A program made the translations under genes and the position numbers. A stretch of 17,067 bases of DNA, from the NCBI GenBank assembly GCA_910588435.1, contig CAJUPL010000037.1, positions 1-17,067 on the forward strand, written 5' to 3'. The notes beneath the pieces were generated by a model. It ran no database searches, was not told the DNA's origin, and was given only the letters and a program-made list of their open reading frames with translations. The DNA comes from an uncultured Eggerthellaceae bacterium. Its GTDB lineage: Bacteria; Actinomycetota; Coriobacteriia; Coriobacteriales; Eggerthellaceae. Shown here one piece after another: positions 1 to 6,353 of the stretch (the stretch's first letter is position 1; every line of letters begins with the position of its first letter).

Positions 1-350
1 ATTGATGTCTTGCGCCAGGCTAGGCGGCCTGACCCGATACTAGCATCCGGGTGCTCTTGCCCTGTCGGGCAAGTTACGCATTGCTGGCGCAATGCTGCGT
101 CTCCAATGGAGACGCCCACAATGGGGGATGCTGCGGCTGCAATGCAGCCGCCCACATGGTGGGGGGACAATGCTGCGGCTGCGATGCAGCCGCCCACAGG
201 TTGGGATGGGATGCAATGCTGCATAGGCGCACGTAAGTGCGCCAAGGCCGCTACTCATGAGCATGCTTGCATGGTCATGAGTTAAAGGCCGTAGTAAAAA
301 TGCACAGGCATGCTCTTTGCCTGTGCAACACTTTTGGGGCAGCAAGGAAG
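1..350 (+). repeat. Composite hairpin repeat array A (hp1-hp2-hp3x3-hp4-hp5-hp6)
   Basis: A non-coding array made of ordered hairpins, probably cut by the left window edge. It starts with a CAGGC/GCCTG hairpin (16-31). Next come conserved ATCCGGGTG (45-53), hp1 CTTGCCC-tgtc-GGGCAAG (56-73), TTAC, hp2 GCATTGC-tggc-GCAATGC (78-95) and three hp3 units. The hp3 units are GCGTCTCC-aat-GGAGACGC (97-115), GCGGCTGC-aat-GCAGCCGC (133-151) and GCGGCTGC-gat-GCAGCCGC (175-193), each followed by CCACA. Then come hp4 GGCGCAC-gtaa-GTGCGCC (226-243), AAGGCCGCT, hp5 (253-282, one G:G mismatch), TTAAAGGCCG and hp6 TGCACAGGCA/TGCCTGTGCA (301-327), ending near TTTTGGGGCAGCAA. The same order recurs four more times in the window with different stems. 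Short ORFs cross it in several frames, but they only translate the repeats. The function is unknown. Confidence 0.85.
284..327 (-). terminator. Intrinsic-terminator-like hairpin (hp6) downstream of the transporter gene
   Basis: Read on the minus strand, the 10-bp stem TGCACAGGCA/TGCCTGTGCA (7-nt loop) is followed at once by TTTTTACTAC, the layout of a Rho-independent terminator. It lies about 37 bases past the stop codon of the minus-strand transporter gene, so it could end that transcript. It is also the last hairpin of repeat array A, so a repeat component seems to have been put to use as a terminator. Confidence 0.55.
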
Positions 351-363
351 CTAGAGTTTCAGG

Positions 364-1638
364 TCAAGCAGGTGGGAAGCGCAGCACCAGGTAGATGGCT
401 GCGATCACGGTGGTCAGCATCATCATGGGGAATCCCACCTTCAGATACTGCACGAACGTGATGGTGTGGCCATTCTTCCTAGAGATGTCAGACAGGACCA
501 CGTTCGCAGACGCCCCGATCAAAGACCCATTCCCGCCAAGGCACGCACCCAGCGAGACCGCCCACCAAAGCGGCGTCACATCCATGCCGGTTGCCTGCAT
601 GGAGGCCAGGATGGGGATCATGGTGGCAACGAACGGGATGTTGTCAAGGAACGCTGACACAACAGCGGATCCGAACACCAGAACCAACATGGTAAGGAAG
701 ACGTTGCCGCCGGTCACGTCCACAAGCCACATGGCCAGCATGTCGATCACGCCGGTTGCGGTCATGGCGCCCACGATGATGAACAGCCCCGCGAAGAAGA
801 CGAGCGTGGTCCACTCCACTTGCGCCAGCGCCTCGTCTATGGATGCGCGCGAGAGCAGCAAGATCAGCGCCGCCGCACCAAGCGCGATCACGCTTGACTC
901 CCAACCTAGCGCGTCGTGGCACATGAAGCCCACCACCACAAGGCCTATCATGGCAACGGATATCTTGAGCAGACGCGCGTTCTTCACGTAATCCCCCGCA
1001 CGCAGCGCCAGCACGCCCTGGATCTCAGACTCAGGGGCTGCCAGCTTGCGCCCGTACATGAAGTAGAAGACCACGCAGATCACAGCCAAGATGACCAGCA
1101 CGCAAGGCGCATCCATCAGGATGAAGTCAACGAAGCCATACCCCGCAGCGGAGCCTATCATGATGTTCGGCGGGTCCCCGATGAGCGTTGCCGTGCCGCC
1201 CACGTTCGACGCCATGATCTCAGTGAGGAAGAACGGCACCGGGTCAACCTTGAGCAGCCTGCAGATGTTGAGCGTCATCGGGCCGATCAGGAGCACCGTG
1301 GTCACGTTGTCAAGGAAGGCGGACAGCACCGCTGTGAGCAGCACGAACAGGAGCATGATGCGCCACGGCTGCCCTTTCGCCAAGTGCGCGCAGGCCACGG
1401 CCAGGTACTCGAAGAGGCCGGAGAGCTTCACCACGCCAACGAAGAGCATCATCCCGAATAGCACGCCAAGCGTGTTGAAGTCTATGTGACCGATGGCTTC
1501 CTCGAACGGCATGATGCCGAGCATCAGCACCAGAGCCGCACCAGCCAGGGCGACCACCGCGCGGTGGACCTTCTCCGAGATGATCACGGCAAGCGCAATG
1601 ACGAATATCGCAACCGATATCAGCTGTGTGATGTCCAC
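364..1638 (-). CDS. ArsB/NhaD-type (ion transporter superfamily) membrane transporter
   Basis: A 424-residue polytopic membrane protein that probably exports an oxyanion or exchanges sodium or a carboxylate for protons. The ArsB, NhaD and citrate-transporter (SLC13-like) families share this fold, and the substrate cannot be fixed from sequence. It shows the two-fold pseudo-symmetry of the family. SAFLDN occurs at about 106-111 and again at 328-333. The paired re-entrant motifs are GGTATLIGDPPNIMIG (147-162) and GGNGSLIGASANVV (368-381). About ten hydrophobic segments lie around these, and a short hydrophilic loop (about 197-220) joins the halves. The start is GTG, chosen because GAGGAG lies six bases upstream and the hydrophobic N-terminus begins there. 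The gene diverges from murT-gatD across 127 bp. A TAGAAT -10-like box lies on the minus strand at 1669-1674. No arsenic regulator or reductase gene is adjacent, so an arsenite role is not supported. Confidence 0.85.
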   Translation of the reverse strand: MDITQLISVAIFVIALAVIISEKVHRAVVALAGAALVLMLGIMPFEEAIGHIDFNTLGVLFGMMLFVGVVKLSGLFEYLAVACAHLAKGQPWRIMLLFVLLTAVLSAFLDNVTTVLLIGPMTLNICRLLKVDPVPFFLTEIMASNVGGTATLIGDPPNIMIGSAAGYGFVDFILMDAPCVLVILAVICVVFYFMYGRKLAAPESEIQGVLALRAGDYVKNARLLKISVAMIGLVVVGFMCHDALGWESSVIALGAAALILLLSRASIDEALAQVEWTTLVFFAGLFIIVGAMTATGVIDMLAMWLVDVTGGNVFLTMLVLVFGSAVVSAFLDNIPFVATMIPILASMQATGMDVTPLWWAVSLGACLGGNGSLIGASANVVLSDISRKNGHTITFVQYLKVGFPMMMLTTVIAAIYLVLRFPPA

Positions 1639-1668
1639 AGGATGCTCCTCAACCTTGGTTGATAGGGT

Positions 1669-1674
1669 ATTCTA
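1669..1674 (-). promoter_or_regulatory. Possible -10 box of the transporter gene
   Basis: On the minus strand TAGAAT lies about 30 bases upstream of the GTG start, followed by ACCC. The same TAGAATACCC string forms the -10 region in front of the tRNA-Arg gene at 10580-10589. No good -35 hexamer is present 16-18 bases upstream, so this is a weak call. Confidence 0.3.
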
Positions 1675-1689
1675 GCCCAAGCTAGTTCT

Positions 1690-1743
1690 CAGGTGCATTC
1701 CGCGCGCACCGGGCGCGGTTCGAACGCGGTTCAGGGGCACCTG
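1690..1743 (+). promoter_or_regulatory. Structured leader in front of murT-gatD
   Basis: CAGGTGC (1690-1696) pairs with GCACCTG (1737-1743), enclosing a second stem CCGCGC (1700-1705)/GCGCGG (1713-1718). This two-tier hairpin ends just before the Shine-Dalgarno sequence AAAGGGA of the fusion gene. It could be an mRNA leader structure or an operator. There is no U-tract, so it is not a plain terminator, and I match it to no known riboswitch. Confidence 0.3.
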
Positions 1744-1765
1744 CTTTGGCAGAAAGGGAAGCCGA

Positions 1766-4036
1766 ATGGGGATCAGAGCGGGTGCGGCGCAAGCGGCAAG
1801 CGGCATCTTGACGTGGGGGCTGCGCCATGTGGCCAGGCGCCCCGCGGCGAACCTCCCGGGGATCGTGGGACTGGCCATTGACCCGTCTCTGATAGCAGAG
1901 CTGCGCGGGCGGATCCGCGAAGGCAGCATTGCCGTGGTGGGCACGAACGGCAAGACCACCGTCACCAACCTGATAGCAGATGCTATAGAAGTTACAGGGC
2001 GCACCGTTGTGTGCAACCGCACGGGCGCCAACCTGAAGAGCGGCGTGGCCAGCGCGCTTCTGCACACGCGCGGCGCGGACTGGGGCGTCATGGAGTGCGA
2101 CGAGCTCTGGTCTGCGAAGGTGCTGCCGGAGCTTCGCCCCACATACATGCTGCTGCTGAACCTCTTTCGCGACCAGCTTGACCGCTGCGGGGAGATAGAC
2201 CGCATCCAGGACGCCATCGTGGCCGGGCTTGCCGGGTCTCCGGAGACCACGCTCATCTACAACGCGGATGACCCGCTTTGCGAGATGGTGGCCAGGCGCG
2301 CGGCGGAGGCGCCTTCGCGGGCTGACTCTCCAGCAAGCGTTCCGTTCGGCATCCAGGGCTCTATGAACCTGGTGCAGAACCAGGTGACGGACGCCACCAT
2401 CTGCCAGGTTTGCTCCCACATGCTGGAGTATGAGTGGCGCCAGTACGGGCAGCTTGGCTCCTACCGCTGCCCAAGCTGCGGCTTTGCGCGCTCCCCGCTT
2501 GCGTTCATCGCCACAGACGTTGACCTCAAGCCCCACGGCCTCAGCATGCGCATCTCAGTACCCAATGAACCCAATGGGGACGGGGCTATTGGGCTGAGTG
2601 AAGGCGTGCAGCTCACAACGCACCTGTCCGGTACCTATATCGCCTACAACCTGCTGGCAATGTTCGCCGCCTGCACGCTCTGCGGATGCGCGCCTGACGA
2701 TGTGCAGCGCACGGTGAGCCAGTTCAACCCGAAGAACGGGCGCCTGCAGGAATACGCCGTGGACGGGCGGCGCGTGCTGCTGAACCTGGCGAAGAACCCA
2801 ACCGGCTTCAACCAGAACCTGCGCATCGTGGGTGCTGACCCCGGCCCGCGCGTGGCCGCGTTCTTCATCAATGACCGCGACGTGGACGGCCACGACATCT
2901 CCTGGATCTGGGACATCGACTTCGAGGAGCTGCTGGCCCAAGAGAACATCCAGGCCGTGTTCGCGGGCGCCAGCCGCAAGAATGACCTGCAAGTGCGCCT
3001 GAAGCACGCGGGCGTTTCCGCCATCCTGGTTGACGGGATAGAGAACGTGCTTGCGAACGCGAGCCAGCTTGACGGCGTTGACCCGCATGCCGCGGTGTAT
3101 GCCATCGCGAACTACACGGCGCTGCCGCCTGTGAAGGCAGCGCTTGACGCCATGCCGCAAGACGAGCGCGACGGCGACATGGTGCCAAGCTCGATGTCAC
3201 CTTCTGTTAGCGCAGGCGCAAGCGTTCTATCTGCTGAAGATGACGTCAAGCCTGACGCTTCGTCACCCGTCACCATCCTGCACGTGCTGCCGGACCTCTT
3301 GAACCTCTACGGGGATGGCGGGAACGTCCGCATCCTGGCTGACCGCCTGAGGTGGCGCGGCATTCCCGTTCAAGTTCGCCAGATGCGCTACGGAGATGAT
3401 CCAGACATCAGCTCAGCGGACCTGATCGTGCTTGGCGGCTCCCCTGACCGGGAGCAGCGCATGGCAAGCGAAGAGCTTGGGCGCGTTCGCGATCAGCTGG
3501 CCGCGTACGTGGAGGAGGGTGGCCCGATGCTGGCCATCTGCGGCGGGTATCAGATGCTCGGGCGCACGTGGCTCTTGGACGGCGAAGAGGTGCCCGGCAT
3601 GGGCATCCTGCCGATGGAGACCTTGAGGCCGGGAACGTCCGCTGACAGGCTGGTGGACAACATCGCGCTTGCTTCCCCGCTGGCGAAGCTGCCGGTCATC
3701 GGGTATGAGAATCATGCCGGGCGCACCTTCTTGGATGAGGGTGCGCAACCGTTCGGGCAGGTCATCTCCAAATGCGGGCACGGCAACAACGACGCAGACG
3801 ATGAGTCGGGTGCCGCGCAGGGCAAGGGCGCGGACGGCATCCTGTTCCAGAACGTCATCGGCACCTACCTGCACGGACCGCTGCTTGCGAAGAGCCCTGA
3901 GGTGGCTGACTGGCTCTTGGCGCGTGCGCTTGACAGGTGGTCTTCGCGAACGGGAGAGCCAGCACCTGAGCTTGAGCGTCTTGACGATGCTGCTGAGGAG
4001 GCCGCGAACGCGTATATGCGCAAGCGGATCTGTTAG
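1766..4036 (+). CDS. murT-gatD: MurT-GatD fusion: lipid II isoglutaminyl synthase (glutamine-hydrolysing)
   Basis: A single 756-residue protein that amidates the alpha-carboxyl of D-glutamate in the lipid II stem peptide, using ammonia from glutamine. Residues 1 to about 465 are MurT. They include the Mur-ligase P-loop GTNGKTT (59-65), a four-cysteine zinc ribbon (C213, C216, C235, C238) and the DUF1727 C-terminal domain. That domain's HDISWIWD (376-383) carries the aspartate that completes the amidotransferase triad in Staphylococcus aureus MurT. Residues about 503-725 are the GatD class I glutamine amidotransferase: nucleophile C592 in AICGGYQMLG, GYENHAGR (646-653) with the glutamine-binding arginine, and catalytic H703 in GTYLHGP. 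A low-complexity acidic/serine linker (about 464-502) joins them. In staphylococci and streptococci these are two separate subunits. The ATG is preceded by AAAGGGA at good spacing. The rlmH start codon abuts the stop codon, so the two genes are cotranscribed. Confidence 0.93.
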   Translation: MGIRAGAAQAASGILTWGLRHVARRPAANLPGIVGLAIDPSLIAELRGRIREGSIAVVGTNGKTTVTNLIADAIEVTGRTVVCNRTGANLKSGVASALLHTRGADWGVMECDELWSAKVLPELRPTYMLLLNLFRDQLDRCGEIDRIQDAIVAGLAGSPETTLIYNADDPLCEMVARRAAEAPSRADSPASVPFGIQGSMNLVQNQVTDATICQVCSHMLEYEWRQYGQLGSYRCPSCGFARSPLAFIATDVDLKPHGLSMRISVPNEPNGDGAIGLSEGVQLTTHLSGTYIAYNLLAMFAACTLCGCAPDDVQRTVSQFNPKNGRLQEYAVDGRRVLLNLAKNPTGFNQNLRIVGADPGPRVAAFFINDRDVDGHDISWIWDIDFEELLAQENIQAVFAGASRKNDLQVRLKHAGVSAILVDGIENVLANASQLDGVDPHAAVYAIANYTALPPVKAALDAMPQDERDGDMVPSSMSPSVSAGASVLSAEDDVKPDASSPVTILHVLPDLLNLYGDGGNVRILADRLRWRGIPVQVRQMRYGDDPDISSADLIVLGGSPDREQRMASEELGRVRDQLAAYVEEGGPMLAICGGYQMLGRTWLLDGEEVPGMGILPMETLRPGTSADRLVDNIALASPLAKLPVIGYENHAGRTFLDEGAQPFGQVISKCGHGNNDADDESGAAQGKGADGILFQNVIGTYLHGPLLAKSPEVADWLLARALDRWSSRTGEPAPELERLDDAAEEAANAYMRKRIC

Positions 4037-4510
4037 ATGCTGAAGATCAAGGTGGTTGCCGTCGGGCAGCTGAAGGAGCGCTTCTGGAAGGACGCGTGCA
4101 CTGAGTACCTGAAGCGCTTGCGCGCATATGCGAACGTGACCGTGGTTGAGCTGCCGGATGTGAGCCCTGAGCGCGCAGGGGGCGAACGCCAAGCAGTGGA
4201 GCGCGAAGGCAAGTCCGTGCTGGATGCGCTTGATGCGTCCGAGCACGTGATCTTGCTGGATATCAAGGGGAAGGCCGTATCCAGCGAGGACATGGCTTCT
4301 GCCCTGGAGAGCCTAACGGTAGACGGCATCAGCAGCGTCGCGTTCGTGATAGGCGGGTCTTGTGGCGTGTCCGATGAGGTTCGCAAACGTGCGAATGCCA
4401 GATGGTCGTTCGGGCGGATCACGCTGCCGCACAACCTTGCGCGCGTTGTTGCGCTTGAGCAGATCTATCGCGCGTTCCGCATCATCCGCCATGAGCCGTA
4501 CCACAAGTGA
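4037..4510 (+). CDS. rlmH: 23S rRNA (pseudouridine1915-N3)-methyltransferase RlmH
   Basis: A SPOUT-class methyltransferase that adds a methyl group to pseudouridine 1915 in helix 69 of 23S rRNA in 70S ribosomes, using S-adenosylmethionine. The 157 residues match the usual family length of about 155-159. Family landmarks are the N-terminal MLKIKVVAVGQLKE, LDIKGK (74-79), the cofactor-loop FVIGGSCG (103-110) and the near-invariant C-terminal block LPHNLARVVALEQIYRAFRI ending in HEPYHK. The ATG begins on the base right after the TAG of murT-gatD, so translation is probably coupled. The Shine-Dalgarno sequence would lie within the upstream reading frame and is weak, which fits coupling. No functional tie between peptidoglycan amidation and rRNA methylation is known. 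The pairing is probably just shared transcription. Confidence 0.96.
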   Translation: MLKIKVVAVGQLKERFWKDACTEYLKRLRAYANVTVVELPDVSPERAGGERQAVEREGKSVLDALDASEHVILLDIKGKAVSSEDMASALESLTVDGISSVAFVIGGSCGVSDEVRKRANARWSFGRITLPHNLARVVALEQIYRAFRIIRHEPYHK

Positions 4511-4519
4511 TCTAGGCTT

Positions 4520-4544
4520 GCCGCCCCCCCCAATAGTGGGCGGC
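4520..4544 (+). terminator. GC-rich hairpin just after rlmH, possible terminator
   Basis: GCCGCCC (4520-4526) pairs with GGGCGGC (4538-4544) nine bases after the rlmH stop. What follows is CCCTCTCTGTGTG, which is pyrimidine-rich but not a true U-tract, so termination is uncertain. The right arm lies in a context (CAATAGTGGGCGGC) that resembles a truncated hp3 of the repeat family. Compare the full hp3 in the same context at 16463-16491. Confidence 0.35.
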
Positions 4545-4707
4545 CCCTCTCTGTGTGGGCGTCAGCATTGCCGACGCAGCTACCCCCTCAGGAGTGGGCG
4601 TTCGCATTGCGAACGCAGCTACCCCCCTCAGGAGTGGGCGTTCGCATTGCGAACGCAGCTGTGCGCTAGCACAGCGTAATGAGGGTGATAACCCGAAACA
4701 CCCGGAT
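4545..4707 (-). repeat. Repeat array B, left arm (inverted)
   Basis: The same hairpin family in minus orientation. Three hp3 units are present. GCGTCAGCATTGCCGACGC (4559-4577) has one non-Watson-Crick pair, which reads as G:U on the minus strand. The other two, at 4598-4616 and 4638-4656, are identical copies of GCGTTCGCATTGCGAACGC. The last two lie in a nearly perfect 40-bp tandem duplication. Then come hp2 TGTGC/GCACA (minus-strand reading, loop TAGC; 4660-4673), TAATGA, a GGGT-gata-ACCC hairpin in the hp1 place (4683-4694) and ACACCCGGAT (4698-4707), which is the left half of a dyad. Confidence 0.8.
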
Positions 4708-4866
4708 AGTTGGTCTGCGCCAGGCTAGGTTGCCTGATCTGGCGCTGGCATCCGGGTGTTCGCAGGCTATCGCCTGCATTACGTTGCACTGGCGTGCAAC
4801 TGCGGCTGCAGTGCAGCCGCCCACAGGTAAGGGGGGGGCAATGCAGCCACCCACAGGTTTGGGAAT
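4698..4866 (+). repeat. Repeat array B, dyad centre and right arm
   Basis: ACACCCGGAT (4698-4707) and ATCCGGGTGT (4750-4759) are exact inverse copies. They flank a centre containing TGCGCCAGGC...GCCTG and TGGCGC. To the right, in plus orientation, lie hp1 GCAGGC-tatc-GCCTGC (4762-4777), TTACG, hp2 TTGCAC-tggc-GTGCAA (4784-4799), and hp3 GCGGCTGC-agt-GCAGCCGC (4802-4820) plus CCACAGG. A broken hp3 follows that keeps only its right half (4839-4850), again followed by CCACAGG. The whole element therefore has mirror symmetry, with hp1-hp2-hp3 running outward on both sides. Confidence 0.8.
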
Positions 4867-4920
4867 ACATGCTTCCACCACAAAGGTTTCTGGTTGATGT
4901 AGGTGCGCATCAGCCCAATA

Positions 4921-4981
4921 TATGACCCAGAAGGTCAATGACATTGCGCACGGGGCAGTGTCATTGACCAAAATGGTCATA
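4921..4981. repeat. 61-bp interrupted palindrome
   Basis: TATGACC-cagaa-GGTCAATGACA is mirrored by TGTCATTGACC-aaaat-GGTCATA around a 15-base centre. The 11-bp inner stem (4933-4943/4959-4969) and the 7-bp outer stem (4921-4927/4975-4981) are perfect. Each side can also fold on itself as GACC/GGTC. The left side, with its CCCAATA lead-in, recurs almost unchanged at 17026-17067, where the window ends. It has no hp1-hp6 elements, so it is a separate repeat family lying beside them. Confidence 0.75.
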
Positions 4982-5026
4982 ATTAGAATGTCGCTCTTGT
5001 TGCAGGTGTCATCCCCCTTTTTTAGA

Positions 5027-5150
5027 AGTGGGCGTTCGCATTGCGAACGCAGCTGTGCGGGAATCCGGGCTGAGCGATAAGCGAAGCGAGGATGAGAGCA
5101 CAGCGTAACTTGCCCGATAGGGCAAGAACACCCGGAGCAAGGATGCGGGT
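5027..5150 (-). repeat. Repeat array B, second inverted arm with expanded hp2
   Basis: Minus-oriented hp3 GCGTTCGCATTGCGAACGC (5032-5050) is followed by hp2 TGTGC/GCACA whose loop has grown to 38 bases (5054-5101 overall). Then come GCGTAA, hp1 CTTGCCC-gata-GGGCAAG (5107-5124) and AACACCCGG. After it lies a degraded centre (ggttaggatatcttgcctgaccc) without a matching right arm. The expanded loop is unique here. The D array also has a lengthened hp2. Confidence 0.7.
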
Positions 5151-5180
5151 TAGGATATCTTGCCTGACCCACAAAGCTAC

Positions 5181-5320
5181 AGAAGCTGGCCGGAGGCCAG
5201 CAAGGCCGCTACTTTGAACAGCAGGGATGCTGTTCAAAGTTAAAGGCTGTTATAAAAAGGAGCGGGCACAGCGTGCCCGCGACACCGGACCGAGCGGAGC
5301 GAGGCCGAAGGATAGGGAAG
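5181..5320 (+). repeat. hp4-hp5-hp6 module of array B
   Basis: hp4 GCTGGCC-gga-GGCCAGC (5185-5201) is followed by AAGGCCGCT, a perfect 13-bp hp5 (5211-5240) with a GGGA loop, and TTAAAGGCTGTTATAAAAA. Then hp6 GCGGGCAC-agc-GTGCCCGC (5262-5280) leads into GACACCGGACCGAGCGGAGC and GAGGCCG, where CGGACC/GGCCG can form a further stem. On the minus strand hp6 is followed by TCCTTTTTATAA and would read as an intrinsic terminator. This module directly follows a degraded inverted arm, showing that the hp4-hp6 part can be combined independently of hp1-hp3. Confidence 0.75.
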
Positions 5321-5329
5321 TTTAGGCAG

Positions 5330-5575
5330 AAGAAGATTTAGGTTCAGCCTTGAGCCGCCGAGTTTTCGGAGGGGTCCCGTCAGGGGTCCCGACGAAAACG
5401 GCGATGCCTCCCCTACTCACTTGTGGCGAAGCATGCGATGGCTGGTACCCGAGCGTTTCTGAGGACCAAGGGAAATATGGTATAAGCGAAGCACCATATT
5501 TCCCTGCCAGTCCGAAGCCTAGCGAGGGTGCCAGCCATCGCATGTGAGCGAGGTGAGGGCTGGAGCCGAGATTGT
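5330..5575. repeat. Nested long palindrome between repeat modules
   Basis: The outer stem CATGCGATGGCTGG (5432-5445) pairs perfectly with CCAGCCATCGCATG (5531-5544). The inner stem GGGAAATATGGT (5470-5481) pairs perfectly with ACCATATTTCCC (5493-5504) around ataagcgaagc. The complementarity extends outward imperfectly (CCTACTCAC near 5413 with GTGAGGG near 5553). A separate hairpin lies to the left, where CCGAGTTTTCG and CGAAAACGG enclose two GGGTCCCG copies (about 5357-5402). No gene is visible in this stretch. It could be a non-autonomous transposon-like element or a large structured RNA. Confidence 0.65.
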
Positions 5576-5579
5576 CCGG

Positions 5580-5790
5580 ATTGGTGTCTTGCGCCAGGCC
5601 ACCTTGTCTTACTCACATAACCTATCCGGGTGTTCTTGCCCTGTCGGACAAGTTGCGCATTGCTCATCGCAATGCTGCGCTTGCAGTGCAAGCGCCCACA
5701 GGTAGGGGCGCAATGCTGCGGCTGCAATGCAGCCGCCCACATGAGAGGGAGTCAATGCTGCGCTTGAATTGCAAGCGCCCACAATTGGGA
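5580..5790 (+). repeat. Repeat array C: hp1-hp2-hp3x3
   Basis: Begins with GTCTTGCGCCAGGC as in array A, then ATCCGGGTGTT (5624-5634) and hp1 CTTGCCC-tgtc-GGACAAG (5635-5652; one C:A mismatch). hp2 GCATTGC-tcatc-GCAATGC (5657-5675) follows. Three hp3 units come next: GCGCTTGC-agt-GCAAGCGC (5677-5695), GCGGCTGC-aat-GCAGCCGC (5718-5736) and GCGCTTGAATTGCAAGCGC (5760-5778). All are followed by CCACA. Two of the three stem alleles differ from those in array A although the flanking bases are the same. Confidence 0.8.
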
Positions 5791-5819
5791 GGCTGTCCTA
5801 TAGGAGATGATTCACCCGG

Positions 5820-6095
5820 AACGGGGCGCGTGAGCGCCCCAAGGCCGCTACAGATGCATGAGCGTCAAGCGAATGCAGCTGTTAAAGGCCGCTATAAAAG
5901 TGCATGGGCGCGCTCTTCGCCCATGCAGCATTTTTGGGGCAGCAATGGGGTCAGTGCTGCAGGTTGAACAGGTGGCCGGTAGGCCACCAAGGCCGCTACT
6001 CATGAGCATGCTTGCATGATCATGAGTTAAAGGCCGTTATAAAAGGAGCGGGCACAGCGTGCCCGCGACACCGGATCAGGGCAGCAAGGATGCAG
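5820..6095 (+). repeat. Tandem pair of hp4-hp5-hp6 modules (array C)
   Basis: Two complete modules in a row. In the first, hp4 is GGGGCGC-gtga-GCGCCCC (5823-5840), hp5 is ACAGATGCAT/ATGCAGCTGT (5850-5882, one mismatch) and hp6 is TGCATGGGCG/CGCCCATGCA (5901-5927), followed by TTTTTGGGGCAGCAA. In the second, hp4 is GGTGGCC-ggta-GGCCACC (5971-5988), hp5 is ACTCATGA/TCATGAGT (5998-6027) and hp6 is GCGGGCAC-agc-GTGCCCGC (6048-6066), followed by GACACCGG. Both keep AAGGCCGCTAC before hp5 and GTTAAAGGCCG(C/T)TATAAAAG after it, although the stems are unrelated. From about 6100 to the nrdD terminator I see no further structure and no gene. Confidence 0.8.
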
Positions 6096-6305
6096 GCAAA
6101 GAGATGCGCTGGTATACTTGCACTGAGTCCCGCCCCGCCTGTTTTGCGATGGACCGATGCTGAATAAAAGGGAGCTCTACATTGCAGGTGGAATGGGGAT
6201 TCGCATCCGTTGATGCGAAAGCCAGGAAGCCGGCTGCGAGTGCCCACCTTGAATGGTGGGTTCATCCTGAGGGCGCTGGGTGGGGCTTTATGACCAGCAA
6301 ATGAA

Positions 6306-6328
6306 AAGGCCGCGCATTGCGCGGCCTT
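6306..6328 (-). terminator. Rho-independent terminator of nrdD
   Basis: A perfect 10-bp stem AAGGCCGCGC (6306-6315)/GCGCGGCCTT (6319-6328) with a 3-nt loop. It is followed on the minus strand by TTCATTTGC and lies 26 bases past the nrdD stop codon. The stem itself ends in TTTT on that strand, giving the usual U-run. Confidence 0.8.
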
Positions 6329-6353
6329 CGTCATTCTAAGGAACCAGACCTGG

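Noticed and set aside
97..193. CRISPR-like array (palindromic units at roughly 36-42 bp spacing)
   Set aside because: The palindromic cores differ in sequence from unit to unit while the short segments between them stay alike. That is the reverse of a CRISPR array, and there are no cas genes.
10..345. Short reading frames of about 60-100 residues in the repeat arrays (for example 10-285 +, 40-345 -, 5572-5967 +, 16718-17017 +)
   Set aside because: They translate the hairpin repeats in several frames, giving repeated Cys/Ala/Pro/Thr strings. They lack ribosome-binding sites and differ between copies of the same repeat.
364..1638. Arsenite efflux operon (arsB)
   Set aside because: The transporter belongs to the broad ArsB/NhaD group, but there is no arsR, arsC or arsA nearby, so the arsenic role is unsupported.
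1682..2536. 284-residue minus-strand reading frame opposite murT-gatD
   Set aside because: Antisense to the intact Mur-ligase domain; Arg/Ala/His-rich shadow with no recognisable motif.
4545..6095. Integron attC array
   Set aside because: The hairpins have no attC core sites (GTTRRRY...RYYYAAC pairs), there are no cassette genes between them, and no integrase is present.
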